A stretch of 16,016 nucleotides of DNA from Govanella sp037189785 (GTDB lineage: Bacteria > Pseudomonadota > Alphaproteobacteria > Sphingomonadales > Govanellaceae): contig JBBCIP010000436.1 in NCBI GenBank assembly GCA_037189785.1, positions 1 to 16,016 on the forward strand. Reading direction: 5' to 3'. A model generated the notes under the pieces. That model saw only the letters and a list, made by a program, of their open reading frames with translations. It was not told where the DNA came from and ran no database searches. This document shows, in pieces, positions 1-6,028 of this stretch (position 1 is its first letter; the number at the start of each line of letters is the position of its first letter). Both the position numbers and the translations under genes were made by a program.

Positions 1-360
1 ACCCAAAACGACCGTATGGTGAAAACACCGGAATGGACCGCCAATCTTGGGTTCAGTTACACCATACCCATAGCCAATGACGGCGGCGTGACGGTGGGCG
101 GCAGCGTCGCTTATCGCAGCAGTGTGGTCAACGAACTGACCAACGAGCCGTCTTTGATTCAAAAAGGCTATGCCTTGCTTGATGCTTTTATCCAATACAG
201 CGAACCACAAGACCGTTGGAGCGTCACCGTTTTCGGCAACAACCTGAGCGATGAACGCTATATGACCAACGGGCTGACATCTTTGGGTAGCTTCGGCAAT
301 GTGATTGCCAATTTTGGCCCCCCGCGCGAGTGGGGCGTAAAACTACAGATCAAAATGTGA
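1..360 (+). CDS. TonB-dependent receptor, C-terminal part (5' end outside window)
   Basis: The frame is open from base 1 to the TGA at 358-360, so only about 119 C-terminal residues are present. They would form the last strands of an outer-membrane beta-barrel that imports a ligand using TonB energy. The sequence alternates polar and hydrophobic residues as barrel strands do. It carries the usual late-barrel pattern: 'PEWTANLGFSY', then 'GYALLDAFIQY', then 'FGNNLSDERYMTNG', then a closing 'REWGVKLQIKM'. The same pattern ends the complete receptor at 6029-8212. One oddity is that the last residue is Met, where most barrels end in Phe or Trp. The next gene starts 35 bases downstream on the same strand, which suggests co-transcription with the enzyme genes that follow. 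The ligand cannot be inferred. Confidence 0.88.
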   Translation, partial: TQNDRMVKTPEWTANLGFSYTIPIANDGGVTVGGSVAYRSSVVNELTNEPSLIQKGYALLDAFIQYSEPQDRWSVTVFGNNLSDERYMTNGLTSLGSFGNVIANFGPPREWGVKLQIKM

Positions 361-382
361 TCGCGTAATCTGAATAATTAAC

Positions 383-387
383 AAGGA
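383..387 (+). promoter_or_regulatory. Ribosome binding site of the ThDP enzyme
   Basis: AAGGA lies 8 bases before the ATG at 396 and supports that start. I see no promoter in the 35-base gap after the receptor gene, which fits read-through from upstream. Confidence 0.6.
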
Positions 388-395
388 CCGACACC

Positions 396-2132
396 ATGAC
401 GACCACAGTAAGCGAAGCGTTGTTGGAAATAATGAAAGCCCATGGCATCCGCTATGTTTTCGGTGTGCCTGCCGCGCAATTAGGGCATGTCATGAAAGGC
501 GTTTCTCAAGATCCCGACTTTCATTATGTAACAACGCGCCACGAAGAAGCCGCCGGACACATGGCCCATGCCATTGCCAAAACCACCGGCACGATGGCGG
601 CGTGTTTCGGCACCGTCGGGCCTGGCGCTATGAATCTCGTCCCCGGTGTTGCCGCTGCTTGGGCTGACAATATCCCAATGTTGGTTCTGACCCCGAACAA
701 TCAATCGTATAATGTTGATCCTGGACGCGGGCTTTTGCAAAGTGTTGATCAATGCGGTGTTTATACACCGATCACAAAATGGAGCATCCCGATCCGGGAT
801 GCGATCAGCGCACCGGCAACCTTCGATCAAGCTATACGTGTCGCAAAAAGCGGACGGCCGGGCCCGGTTCATATCGATCTGCCCTGTGATCTTGGTGGCG
901 CGCCCTGTGATTTTGATCGGCGCTTATTATCACAAGTCGAAACCCCACGCCCATCGCCATCCGACAGTGATATTGATCGTGTGGTCGATATGGTGCGCAA
1001 AGCCAAACGCCCTGTGCTTTTGGCCGGTGGCGGCATCGCGCGATCACAAGCAACCAATAATTTTCGTAAACTTCTGGATATAACCGGTATACCGGCCACA
1101 ACATCTTTGAACGGACGTGGCGTTATCCCCATCGATTACCCCTATCATGTCGGTAGCGGCGGCATATTGGGTGGTCTCGGTGTGGTCAAAGCATTCGCTG
1201 AGGCTGATGTGGTGCTGGCGATCGGTTGTAAAATTTCAAGCTGGATACCGATCAACAAACCACCCCTTTACCCATCTGCGCCTGGACAAAAATTAATACA
1301 GGTCGATATCAGCGAACGCGTGCTTGGCCGCAATATGCAGGCAGAAATCACGATCATGGCCGATGCGCGAGAATTTTTGGAAAAACTTATCATTGGTCTG
1401 ACCGGGCAAAAATTGTCGATGGAGCCACAGTGGCAAGAGGATATGCAGGCCGGTTATCGTGACTATTTAAAAGTCGTCAACGACATCGCCGATGCCCGCG
1501 TCACACCGGGGACTAGCTTAACGAATGAAGCCGCCGCAGCGCGCGCTGTATCAACTCTCATTCCCAAAGATACGATCATTGCTGTGGATGGCGGCCAAAC
1601 CTGCGAATGGGGCCATACCTTCATCCATCCCGCCGGACCGGAAAAACTGTTGTTCAATCCCGGTATGGGGCATCTGGGTATGGGGCTGCCTGCCGCCATC
1701 GCCGCAAAAATTGCCCATCCTGATCGACCTGTCGTCTGCGTAACCGGTGATGGCGCCTTTGGCTGCACCATACAAGAATTGGAAACCGCCGTTCGTCATC
1801 AAGTCAACATCATTGTCTTTGTGTTCAATGATTCTCATTGGGGCATGTATCGGCCTTTGGGTGAAGGTATACTCTCCAATAACACTTCGGTTTTCGGCAC
1901 AAAATTGACCGACGTCGATTTTGCCATGGTGGCTCGTGGGTTTGGTTGTTACGGCGCGACTGTCAGCAGTTTGGATGAAATCCCGGCAGCTTATGAAAAA
2001 GCACTGGCGTCAAACAAACCAGCCGTCATCGATGTATTGGTCGATTTCACGCAACACCCCATCGATATGTTTTGGGTTGGTCATGTTCTGGATGGTGCCA
2101 ACCTTATTCCACCAGAACTTTTGCCGGCTTGA
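396..2132 (+). CDS. Thiamine-diphosphate-dependent enzyme, acetolactate synthase-like
   Basis: At 578 residues this has the normal length and three-domain order of the acetolactate synthase/benzoylformate decarboxylase superfamily: pyrimidine-binding domain about 1-170, central domain about 190-330, pyrophosphate-binding domain about 380-560. The ThDP-activating glutamate is visible as E50 in 'TRHEEAAGHMA'. 'GPGAMNL' follows in the first domain. The metal/pyrophosphate motif begins G451-D452-G453 and closes with N478-D479, the normal spacing. Such enzymes decarboxylate 2-oxoacids or form or cleave C-C bonds in the cytoplasm. No regulatory small subunit lies nearby, and its neighbours are a receptor tail, a Rieske oxygenase and a Rid protein. 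A catabolic role is therefore likelier than branched-chain amino-acid synthesis (inference). AAGGA at 383-387 lies 8 bases before the ATG. The exact reaction is unknown. Confidence 0.92.
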   Translation: MTTTVSEALLEIMKAHGIRYVFGVPAAQLGHVMKGVSQDPDFHYVTTRHEEAAGHMAHAIAKTTGTMAACFGTVGPGAMNLVPGVAAAWADNIPMLVLTPNNQSYNVDPGRGLLQSVDQCGVYTPITKWSIPIRDAISAPATFDQAIRVAKSGRPGPVHIDLPCDLGGAPCDFDRRLLSQVETPRPSPSDSDIDRVVDMVRKAKRPVLLAGGGIARSQATNNFRKLLDITGIPATTSLNGRGVIPIDYPYHVGSGGILGGLGVVKAFAEADVVLAIGCKISSWIPINKPPLYPSAPGQKLIQVDISERVLGRNMQAEITIMADAREFLEKLIIGLTGQKLSMEPQWQEDMQAGYRDYLKVVNDIADARVTPGTSLTNEAAAARAVSTLIPKDTIIAVDGGQTCEWGHTFIHPAGPEKLLFNPGMGHLGMGLPAAIAAKIAHPDRPVVCVTGDGAFGCTIQELETAVRHQVNIIVFVFNDSHWGMYRPLGEGILSNNTSVFGTKLTDVDFAMVARGFGCYGATVSSLDEIPAAYEKALASNKPAVIDVLVDFTQHPIDMFWVGHVLDGANLIPPELLPA

Positions 2133-2139
2133 CCATTTT

Positions 2140-2167
2140 GCGATCGTTGCCACTGCGATCGCTTTTC
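2140..2167 (+). other. Intergenic hairpin with short T-tract, possible attenuator
   Basis: GCGATCG (2140-2146) and CGATCGC (2156-2162) form a perfect 7-bp, mostly G/C stem around a 9-base loop, followed at once by TTTTC. It lies between the ThDP and Rieske genes, which appear to share an operon. It could be a weak or partial terminator that lowers expression of the distal genes, or an mRNA-stabilising stem. The T-tract is short, so full termination is unlikely. Confidence 0.45.
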
Positions 2168-2190
2168 AGACCGCGCGGACGTGAACCATA

Positions 2191-2196
2191 AGGGAG
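2191..2196 (+). promoter_or_regulatory. Ribosome binding site deciding the Rieske gene start
   Basis: AGGGAG lies 8 bases before ATG 2205 but inside the longer reading from GTG 2181, so it favours the shorter protein. Confidence 0.65.
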
Positions 2197-2204
2197 ACTT
2201 GACT

Positions 2205-3239
2205 ATGACAAATGAGACCGTTGCAACACTGACACAAGAGCGCAAACGCACCAGACCACGCGGTAAACCTGTTCCGGCAGAAGGCGCGAATGGTGTATTC
2301 ACCGAATCCTGGTTTCCCGTCTGCCCGTCCAAAGAATTGCCCCAAGGCAAGCTTATCGGCAAACCCTTTCTTGACGGTAGAATTGTCATCTATCGTACGG
2401 ATGATGGTGTGGCTCGTGTCTTCTCGGCTTATTGTCCCCACATGGGCGCGGATCTGGGTGCCGGGACAATCGTCGATAATCGCATCCAATGCCCATTCCA
2501 TCGCTGGGAATACAATGCCGAAGGATGGTGCGAGAAAACCGGCTTGGGTGACCCAGCGCCAAAAATTGCCTGTCTTTATAAATTCCATGTTCGCGAAAAA
2601 TTCGGCTTGATTTGGATCTTCAACGGCGCTGAACCATGGTGGGAAATCCCGGATTATCCAATTCCGGAAGAAGATATTACATTTATGGTTGATTATGATG
2701 TTCCTGCCGTTCCCTTGGATCCCTGGATCATTTGTGCCAACACACCAGACTGGCAACATTTGCGCGCTGTGCATCGTTTGCATTTTGATCACAACGGCAT
2801 GTTCGGACGCATTGATTGGACCGATCATTCCATGGAATATGATTTGAACGCACGCCTGGATAATGGTAACGGCCCGCCGCTGGTCGGACGAGTGGGCATC
2901 TACGGCACCAGTATGTTCCGCATGCATGGTGAGTTTATGGGCCACAAAATCTGCACTCTGACCGGTTTTCACATGCTCGCACCGGGACAAACGCAGGTCT
3001 ATTATTCGCTCGGCACGACCAAAAGCAACGGCACGCCCGAAGACGATGCCCGGGTCGCCCAAGTGCATGCTCTCCTTTTCCAACTCGGGAAAAGCATCGT
3101 CACCGATGATCGTCCGATCCTGCACAGTATGAAATATACGCCAGGTGTTATGACGGGATCAGATCGTGCGCTTAGTAAGTATTTGGACATGGTGCGCAGC
3201 TTTCCACGCTCCCATGATTCATCCGATTTCATAAAATAA
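2205..3239 (+). CDS. Rieske [2Fe-2S] non-haem iron oxygenase, oxygenase component
   Basis: This 344-residue protein has an N-terminal Rieske domain and a C-terminal mononuclear-iron domain. The cluster ligands are visible as C77-P-H79 and C96-P-F-H99 (CxH...CxxH). The catalytic iron motif is D182-x2-H185-x4-H190; D301 or D302 in 'TDDRPIL' is a plausible third ligand (inferred). The length and layout match single-subunit oxygenases such as the KshA/VanA type, which hydroxylate or O-/N-demethylate cyclic substrates using electrons from a separate reductase. No reductase or ferredoxin gene is in the window. I chose ATG 2205 over an in-frame GTG at 2181 because AGGGAG at 2191-2196 sits 8 bases before it. 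The gene lies 72 bases after the ThDP gene and 26 bases before the Rid gene. The substrate is unknown. Confidence 0.93.
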   Translation: MTNETVATLTQERKRTRPRGKPVPAEGANGVFTESWFPVCPSKELPQGKLIGKPFLDGRIVIYRTDDGVARVFSAYCPHMGADLGAGTIVDNRIQCPFHRWEYNAEGWCEKTGLGDPAPKIACLYKFHVREKFGLIWIFNGAEPWWEIPDYPIPEEDITFMVDYDVPAVPLDPWIICANTPDWQHLRAVHRLHFDHNGMFGRIDWTDHSMEYDLNARLDNGNGPPLVGRVGIYGTSMFRMHGEFMGHKICTLTGFHMLAPGQTQVYYSLGTTKSNGTPEDDARVAQVHALLFQLGKSIVTDDRPILHSMKYTPGVMTGSDRALSKYLDMVRSFPRSHDSSDFIK

Positions 3240-3265
3240 ACACAGGAAGGACAAGGACACCCAAT

Positions 3266-3706
3266 ATGGCGAAATCACACCAGACATTACATTTCAATAA
3301 ACCTGTTGAAGATGCCATGGGCTTTTCCGCCCTGGTGCATGCCAACGGTTTATTGCACTTATCCGGCATTATATCCATCGATGAGACGATGCAAGTCCAC
3401 GCCCCCGGCGATATGGCCGCTCAGGTTGAACGCATTTACGACATCATCGAACTGACGTTGGGAAAATGTGGTGCCACGCTTGCGCATGTGGTGAATGAGG
3501 TCATGTACACCACTGATATGGCCAAACTTATGGAAGCCGCACCGGTCCGTGCCAAACGCTATGCTAAATGTGCGTATCCAGCGTCCACTGCCGTGCAAAT
3601 ATCGGCCCTAGCCTTCCCAGATGCCATGCTTGAGGTTCAAATCATGGCACAATTGGACGGCCAGGAATGGTCATCGGATGTCCCGTCTTTGGGATCTCCA
3701 GTTTAG
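3266..3706 (+). CDS. RidA/YjgF/UK114-fold protein lacking the signature arginine
   Basis: The 146 residues fit the Rid superfamily: a 'GLLHLSGIISID' strand near 28-39, a long helix containing 'VERIYDIIELTLGKCGATLAHVV', the 'VMYTTDM' strand, and the C-terminal 'YPASTAVQISALAFPDAMLEVQIMA'. Classical RidA trimers hydrolyse reactive enamine/imine intermediates in the cytoplasm and use an arginine in a 'PxRS/T' motif. Here that motif reads P105-A106-S107-T108, so serine occupies the arginine position. E123 may match the conserved late glutamate. This suggests a divergent Rid subfamily, perhaps a catabolic hydrolase or a binding protein rather than a housekeeping deaminase (inference). AAGGAC at 3253-3258 precedes ATG 3266. 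It is the last gene of the plus-strand cluster, just ahead of a terminator. Confidence 0.85.
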   Translation: MAKSHQTLHFNKPVEDAMGFSALVHANGLLHLSGIISIDETMQVHAPGDMAAQVERIYDIIELTLGKCGATLAHVVNEVMYTTDMAKLMEAAPVRAKRYAKCAYPASTAVQISALAFPDAMLEVQIMAQLDGQEWSSDVPSLGSPV

Positions 3707-3734
3707 CCATTTCACACCAAGCCGCCATTTTCCT

Positions 3735-3766
3735 ACCCGGCTTTCTCGCGAAGCCGGGTTCTTATT
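3735..3766 (+). terminator. Intrinsic terminator of the ThDP-Rieske-Rid cluster
   Basis: A perfect 9-bp stem pairs 3735-3743 (ACCCGGCTT) with 3751-3759 (AAGCCGGGT) around a 7-base loop. A T-rich tail, TTCTTATT, follows. It starts 28 bases after the Rid stop codon and is the natural end of the transcript. Confidence 0.8.
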
Positions 3767-3863
3767 ATATTTCAATAAGATAAAAATATTTTTAAAGAGC
3801 CGCACCAAATAAGCTGACTGCGCGTTAACTATGTGCTTCATGTAGTGTTCATTTGTATTGGTT

Positions 3864-3869
3864 TATAAC
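3864..3869 (+). promoter_or_regulatory. Possible -10 box for the small exported protein gene
   Basis: TATAAC at 3864-3869 lies about 34 bases before ATG 3903, downstream of the preceding terminator, where an independent promoter would be expected. No convincing -35 box is seen; TGTAGT at 3841-3846 has 17-base spacing but matches poorly. Confidence 0.3.
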
Positions 3870-3902
3870 TCTTGCATCGAATTCAACCTTTGAAGGTGTA
3901 CC

Positions 3903-4322
3903 ATGCGCAAGTTAATGTTCACGATTGCTGTTTCGCTAGCCTTTGTCGGCGCTGCCCATGCAGCAACTGACGACAAAGATAAAAGCCCAGAAGCCAAACT
4001 GACCAAAGCACTTGAAGGATGGGAAAAAGCTGGCGATCCCGTCAAATGTATACCGCAACGCAATATCCGATCTTCACAGATCTACAACCGGACCGCCATT
4101 GTTTATGAAACCATCGGCGGCACCAGATATGTGAACCGGCCTGCCAGCGGATTAAGCTCATTGCGATCCGGTGATGTCATGGTGACCGATACCCGGTCGC
4201 CTGACCTATGCAGCATAGACATTGTGCGGATGTATGACACCGCTGCAAAAATGCAAACCGGTACCATCGGTTTAGGCGAGTTTGTGCCTTATAAGAAGAT
4301 CGAGAAAACTAAAGCAAAGTAA
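3903..4322 (+). CDS. Small exported protein with two cysteines, DUF6491-like
   Basis: This 139-residue protein begins with a clear signal peptide: 'MRKLM', a hydrophobic core to about residue 17, and an AHA|A cleavage site at 20/21. The mature part starts with a charged stretch (about 22-45). It then has 'CIPQRNIRSSQIYNRTAIVY', 'YVNRP', a second Cys in 'DLCSIDIV' and 'GLGEFVPYKK'. C49 and C103 are the only cysteines and could form a disulfide in the periplasm (inference). The order of motifs (Cys-I-x2-R-x-IR-S, Y-x-N, Cys) resembles short secreted proteins of alphaproteobacteria grouped as DUF6491, but this is from memory and unverified. No function is known. A GAAGGTG ribosome binding site lies just before the ATG. 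The gene stands alone between two terminators. Confidence 0.8.
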   Translation: MRKLMFTIAVSLAFVGAAHAATDDKDKSPEAKLTKALEGWEKAGDPVKCIPQRNIRSSQIYNRTAIVYETIGGTRYVNRPASGLSSLRSGDVMVTDTRSPDLCSIDIVRMYDTAAKMQTGTIGLGEFVPYKKIEKTKAK

Positions 4323-4371
4323 TGACCTGCTATAGTCGCTTTGACTGAAGATTTTTATTCCAGACCTAAAT

Positions 4372-4402
4372 AATGGACACGCCGATCAACGACGTGTCCA
4401 TT
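4372..4402. terminator. Hairpin terminator, possibly bidirectional, between convergent genes
   Basis: A perfect 10-bp stem pairs 4372-4381 (AATGGACACG) with 4393-4402 (CGTGTCCATT) around an 11-base loop, followed on the plus strand by TTTTAGTTTG. On the minus strand the stem is followed by TTATTTAG. It lies about 50 bases after the small exported gene, with the minus-strand MFS unit arriving from the other side, so it may stop both. Confidence 0.65.
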
Positions 4403-4519
4403 TTAGTTTGTAAACCACATTAGCGAAAGCAAGATAAGCCCCGTAGTCGCTATCGCCGAATGCCACTTGCGCGTCTCATCACAAGCGCGTTTCTCGAGAC
4501 CATACAATCCCACGATCAA
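4403..4519 (-). CDS. Possible two-helix membrane mini-ORF downstream of the MFS gene
   Basis: A minus-strand frame, different from that of the MFS gene, is open from inside the MFS 3' end to a TAA at 4403-4405. From the first TTG (4519) it would encode about 38 residues: hydrophobic 'LIVGLYGL', a charged loop 'EKRACDETRKWH', a second hydrophobic 'SAIATTGLILLSLMWF', then TN. Upstream codons in the frame read 'WLESIRLSSVSII' and are also open. The stop sits directly against the terminator stem. There is no ATG and no good ribosome binding site; only TTG (4519, 4507) or GTG (4513) could start it. It could be a real coupled small protein, a remnant of a gene that lost its start, or chance. Confidence 0.3.
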   Translation of the reverse strand: MIVGLYGLEKRACDETRKWHSAIATTGLILLSLMWFTN

Positions 4520-4551
4520 AATTATAGAAACTGAGGATAATCGAATAGACT

Positions 4552-5976
4552 CTAACCAATCTCCATACGACGGGCAATTTCGTCCGCTTCACGGGCGTAA
4601 TATTTCATGAATTTCAGCAATAAGAAAATGGCCAGACAGCACATAATCGTCGAGTATGTTGCCAGCGCATGAAGCAGATTTTTATCACCGCTGAAAACAT
4701 AATCGCTCAATAAACCGATAGACACCGGGCCAAGCCCTAAGCCAACGGCGTTTACAGCAAAAACATAAACAGCCGAGGCGCGCCCGCGCAATTTAACAAC
4801 CGACACAATTTGAATAGCCGCCGGCCCAATCCCGACCACGAGGCCAGTGGTAAACTGGATCACGGTCATCAGCACAAAGAACTGCAGACCTGTTTGAACA
4901 AACTGTAAAGCGATTAGAAAGGGAAGCGTAAGAACCCCAGCCATCACCAGAACACGCGACAGACCGTTCTTAGGATATAACCGCGACCATTTGTCCGCCA
5001 GAACACCGCCAAGCAAAACGCCTGCAGGCGCCGCTGTCAGCATAATTATACCGACACGGAAACCGATATCAGACAAGCTCCAACCAAGCTCCCGCGCCAG
5101 CACCGCAGAAGACCACGACAGCATGCCATAGCTGATCGCAATAATGCAGGCGTTGCCCAGCATAAGACTACCGAACAAGCCTTTGTTTTCCCATAAATAG
5201 GGAAATACGCCTTTGATGTTCGCCGCAGTCTTTGCCGCCGCGCTTTCATCAACGTTATTTTCGATAGTTTTATCGTCCCGGCCACGTCGCGGCGGCTCGC
5301 GCAACAAAACCGTCAAAATCATGAACACAATACCGGGCAAGCCAAGGACAAAAAACGTCAACTGCCACGGCTGGAACTGATCGAGAAATGGAATATTCAG
5401 CGGTATGGCAGCACTGATGGCTGTGTAAATGGCGCCGCCCAGCAAAAAAGCCAAACCCCCGCCGATCAAAGAGCCCATCTGAAACACGCTGATAGCGGTT
5501 GCCAGCCATTGTTTCTGCACTGTATCGGTTATGATCGAATACCCGGCCGGAGAGAGCGTTGCCTCACCAACACCGACGCCAATCCGCGCCAATAAAAGCT
5601 GAGAGAAAGAACGCGCCAAACCACACGCCACAGTAGCCACCGACCACACCGCGACGCCCCAGAAAATAACCCATTTCCGGGACCACAAATCGACCAATCG
5701 CCCCATCGGTATCCCGATGGCCGCATAAAACAGACCAAAGGCCAACCCATGCAACAGACCAAGCTGTGTATCACTGAGGCCGAGATCCGCTTTTATCGGT
5801 TCAAACAGCAAAGAAAGCGCAAAACGATCAATCAGCGAAAACGCCATCGTCGCGGAAAGCAGGCCAACCACATAAAAACTATATAGTCGACCAGCCTTAT
5901 GATGTTCGCCGTTATTTTTTTCGTCCTGTGGCTCATTGCGGGACACGCCGGGTTCAGTCCGAGAGATGTCCCGCAT
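4552..5976 (-). CDS. MFS transporter, Spinster-like family
   Basis: From ATG 5976 this is a 474-residue protein with about twelve hydrophobic segments and a charged cytoplasmic N-tail of about 30 residues. 'LIDRF' near 48-52 ends helix 1. 'EPIKADLGLSDTQLGLLHG' follows. MFS motif A, 'GIPMGRLVDLWSRKW', is at about 88-102, and 'ARIGVGVGEATLSPAGYS' comes later. This pattern is typical of bacterial Spinster-type MFS proteins, which are secondary transporters of organic acids, lipids or other amphipathic compounds in the inner membrane. An in-frame GTG at 5988 is an alternative start; AAGGTG/GTGGAAA sequences before 5976 slightly favour the ATG. It follows the TonB-dependent receptor by about 50 bases on the same strand, suggesting an uptake pair. 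Direction and substrate cannot be read from the sequence. Confidence 0.9.
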   Translation of the reverse strand: MRDISRTEPGVSRNEPQDEKNNGEHHKAGRLYSFYVVGLLSATMAFSLIDRFALSLLFEPIKADLGLSDTQLGLLHGLAFGLFYAAIGIPMGRLVDLWSRKWVIFWGVAVWSVATVACGLARSFSQLLLARIGVGVGEATLSPAGYSIITDTVQKQWLATAISVFQMGSLIGGGLAFLLGGAIYTAISAAIPLNIPFLDQFQPWQLTFFVLGLPGIVFMILTVLLREPPRRGRDDKTIENNVDESAAAKTAANIKGVFPYLWENKGLFGSLMLGNACIIAISYGMLSWSSAVLARELGWSLSDIGFRVGIIMLTAAPAGVLLGGVLADKWSRLYPKNGLSRVLVMAGVLTLPFLIALQFVQTGLQFFVLMTVIQFTTGLVVGIGPAAIQIVSVVKLRGRASAVYVFAVNAVGLGLGPVSIGLLSDYVFSGDKNLLHALATYSTIMCCLAIFLLLKFMKYYAREADEIARRMEIG

Positions 5977-6028
5977 ATGATTTTCCACACCTTACAAAGT
6001 TACGATGAACACTACGATACAACCTGCA

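Noticed and set aside
2181..2204. GTG 2181 as the start of the Rieske protein
   Set aside because: It would place the good ribosome binding site at 2191-2196 inside the coding region; ATG 2205 has ideal spacing from it.
2166..3125. A 319-codon minus-strand open frame opposite the Rieske gene
   Set aside because: It lies wholly antisense to a gene with intact cluster and iron motifs, reads as low-complexity Cys/His-rich sequence with no family features, and has no ribosome binding site of note.
4535..4547. A 13-base repeat (GGATAATCGAATA) shared with 9353-9365
   Set aside because: A match of this length is expected a few times by chance in 16 kb, and the two contexts differ (MFS 3' flank and LysR upstream region).
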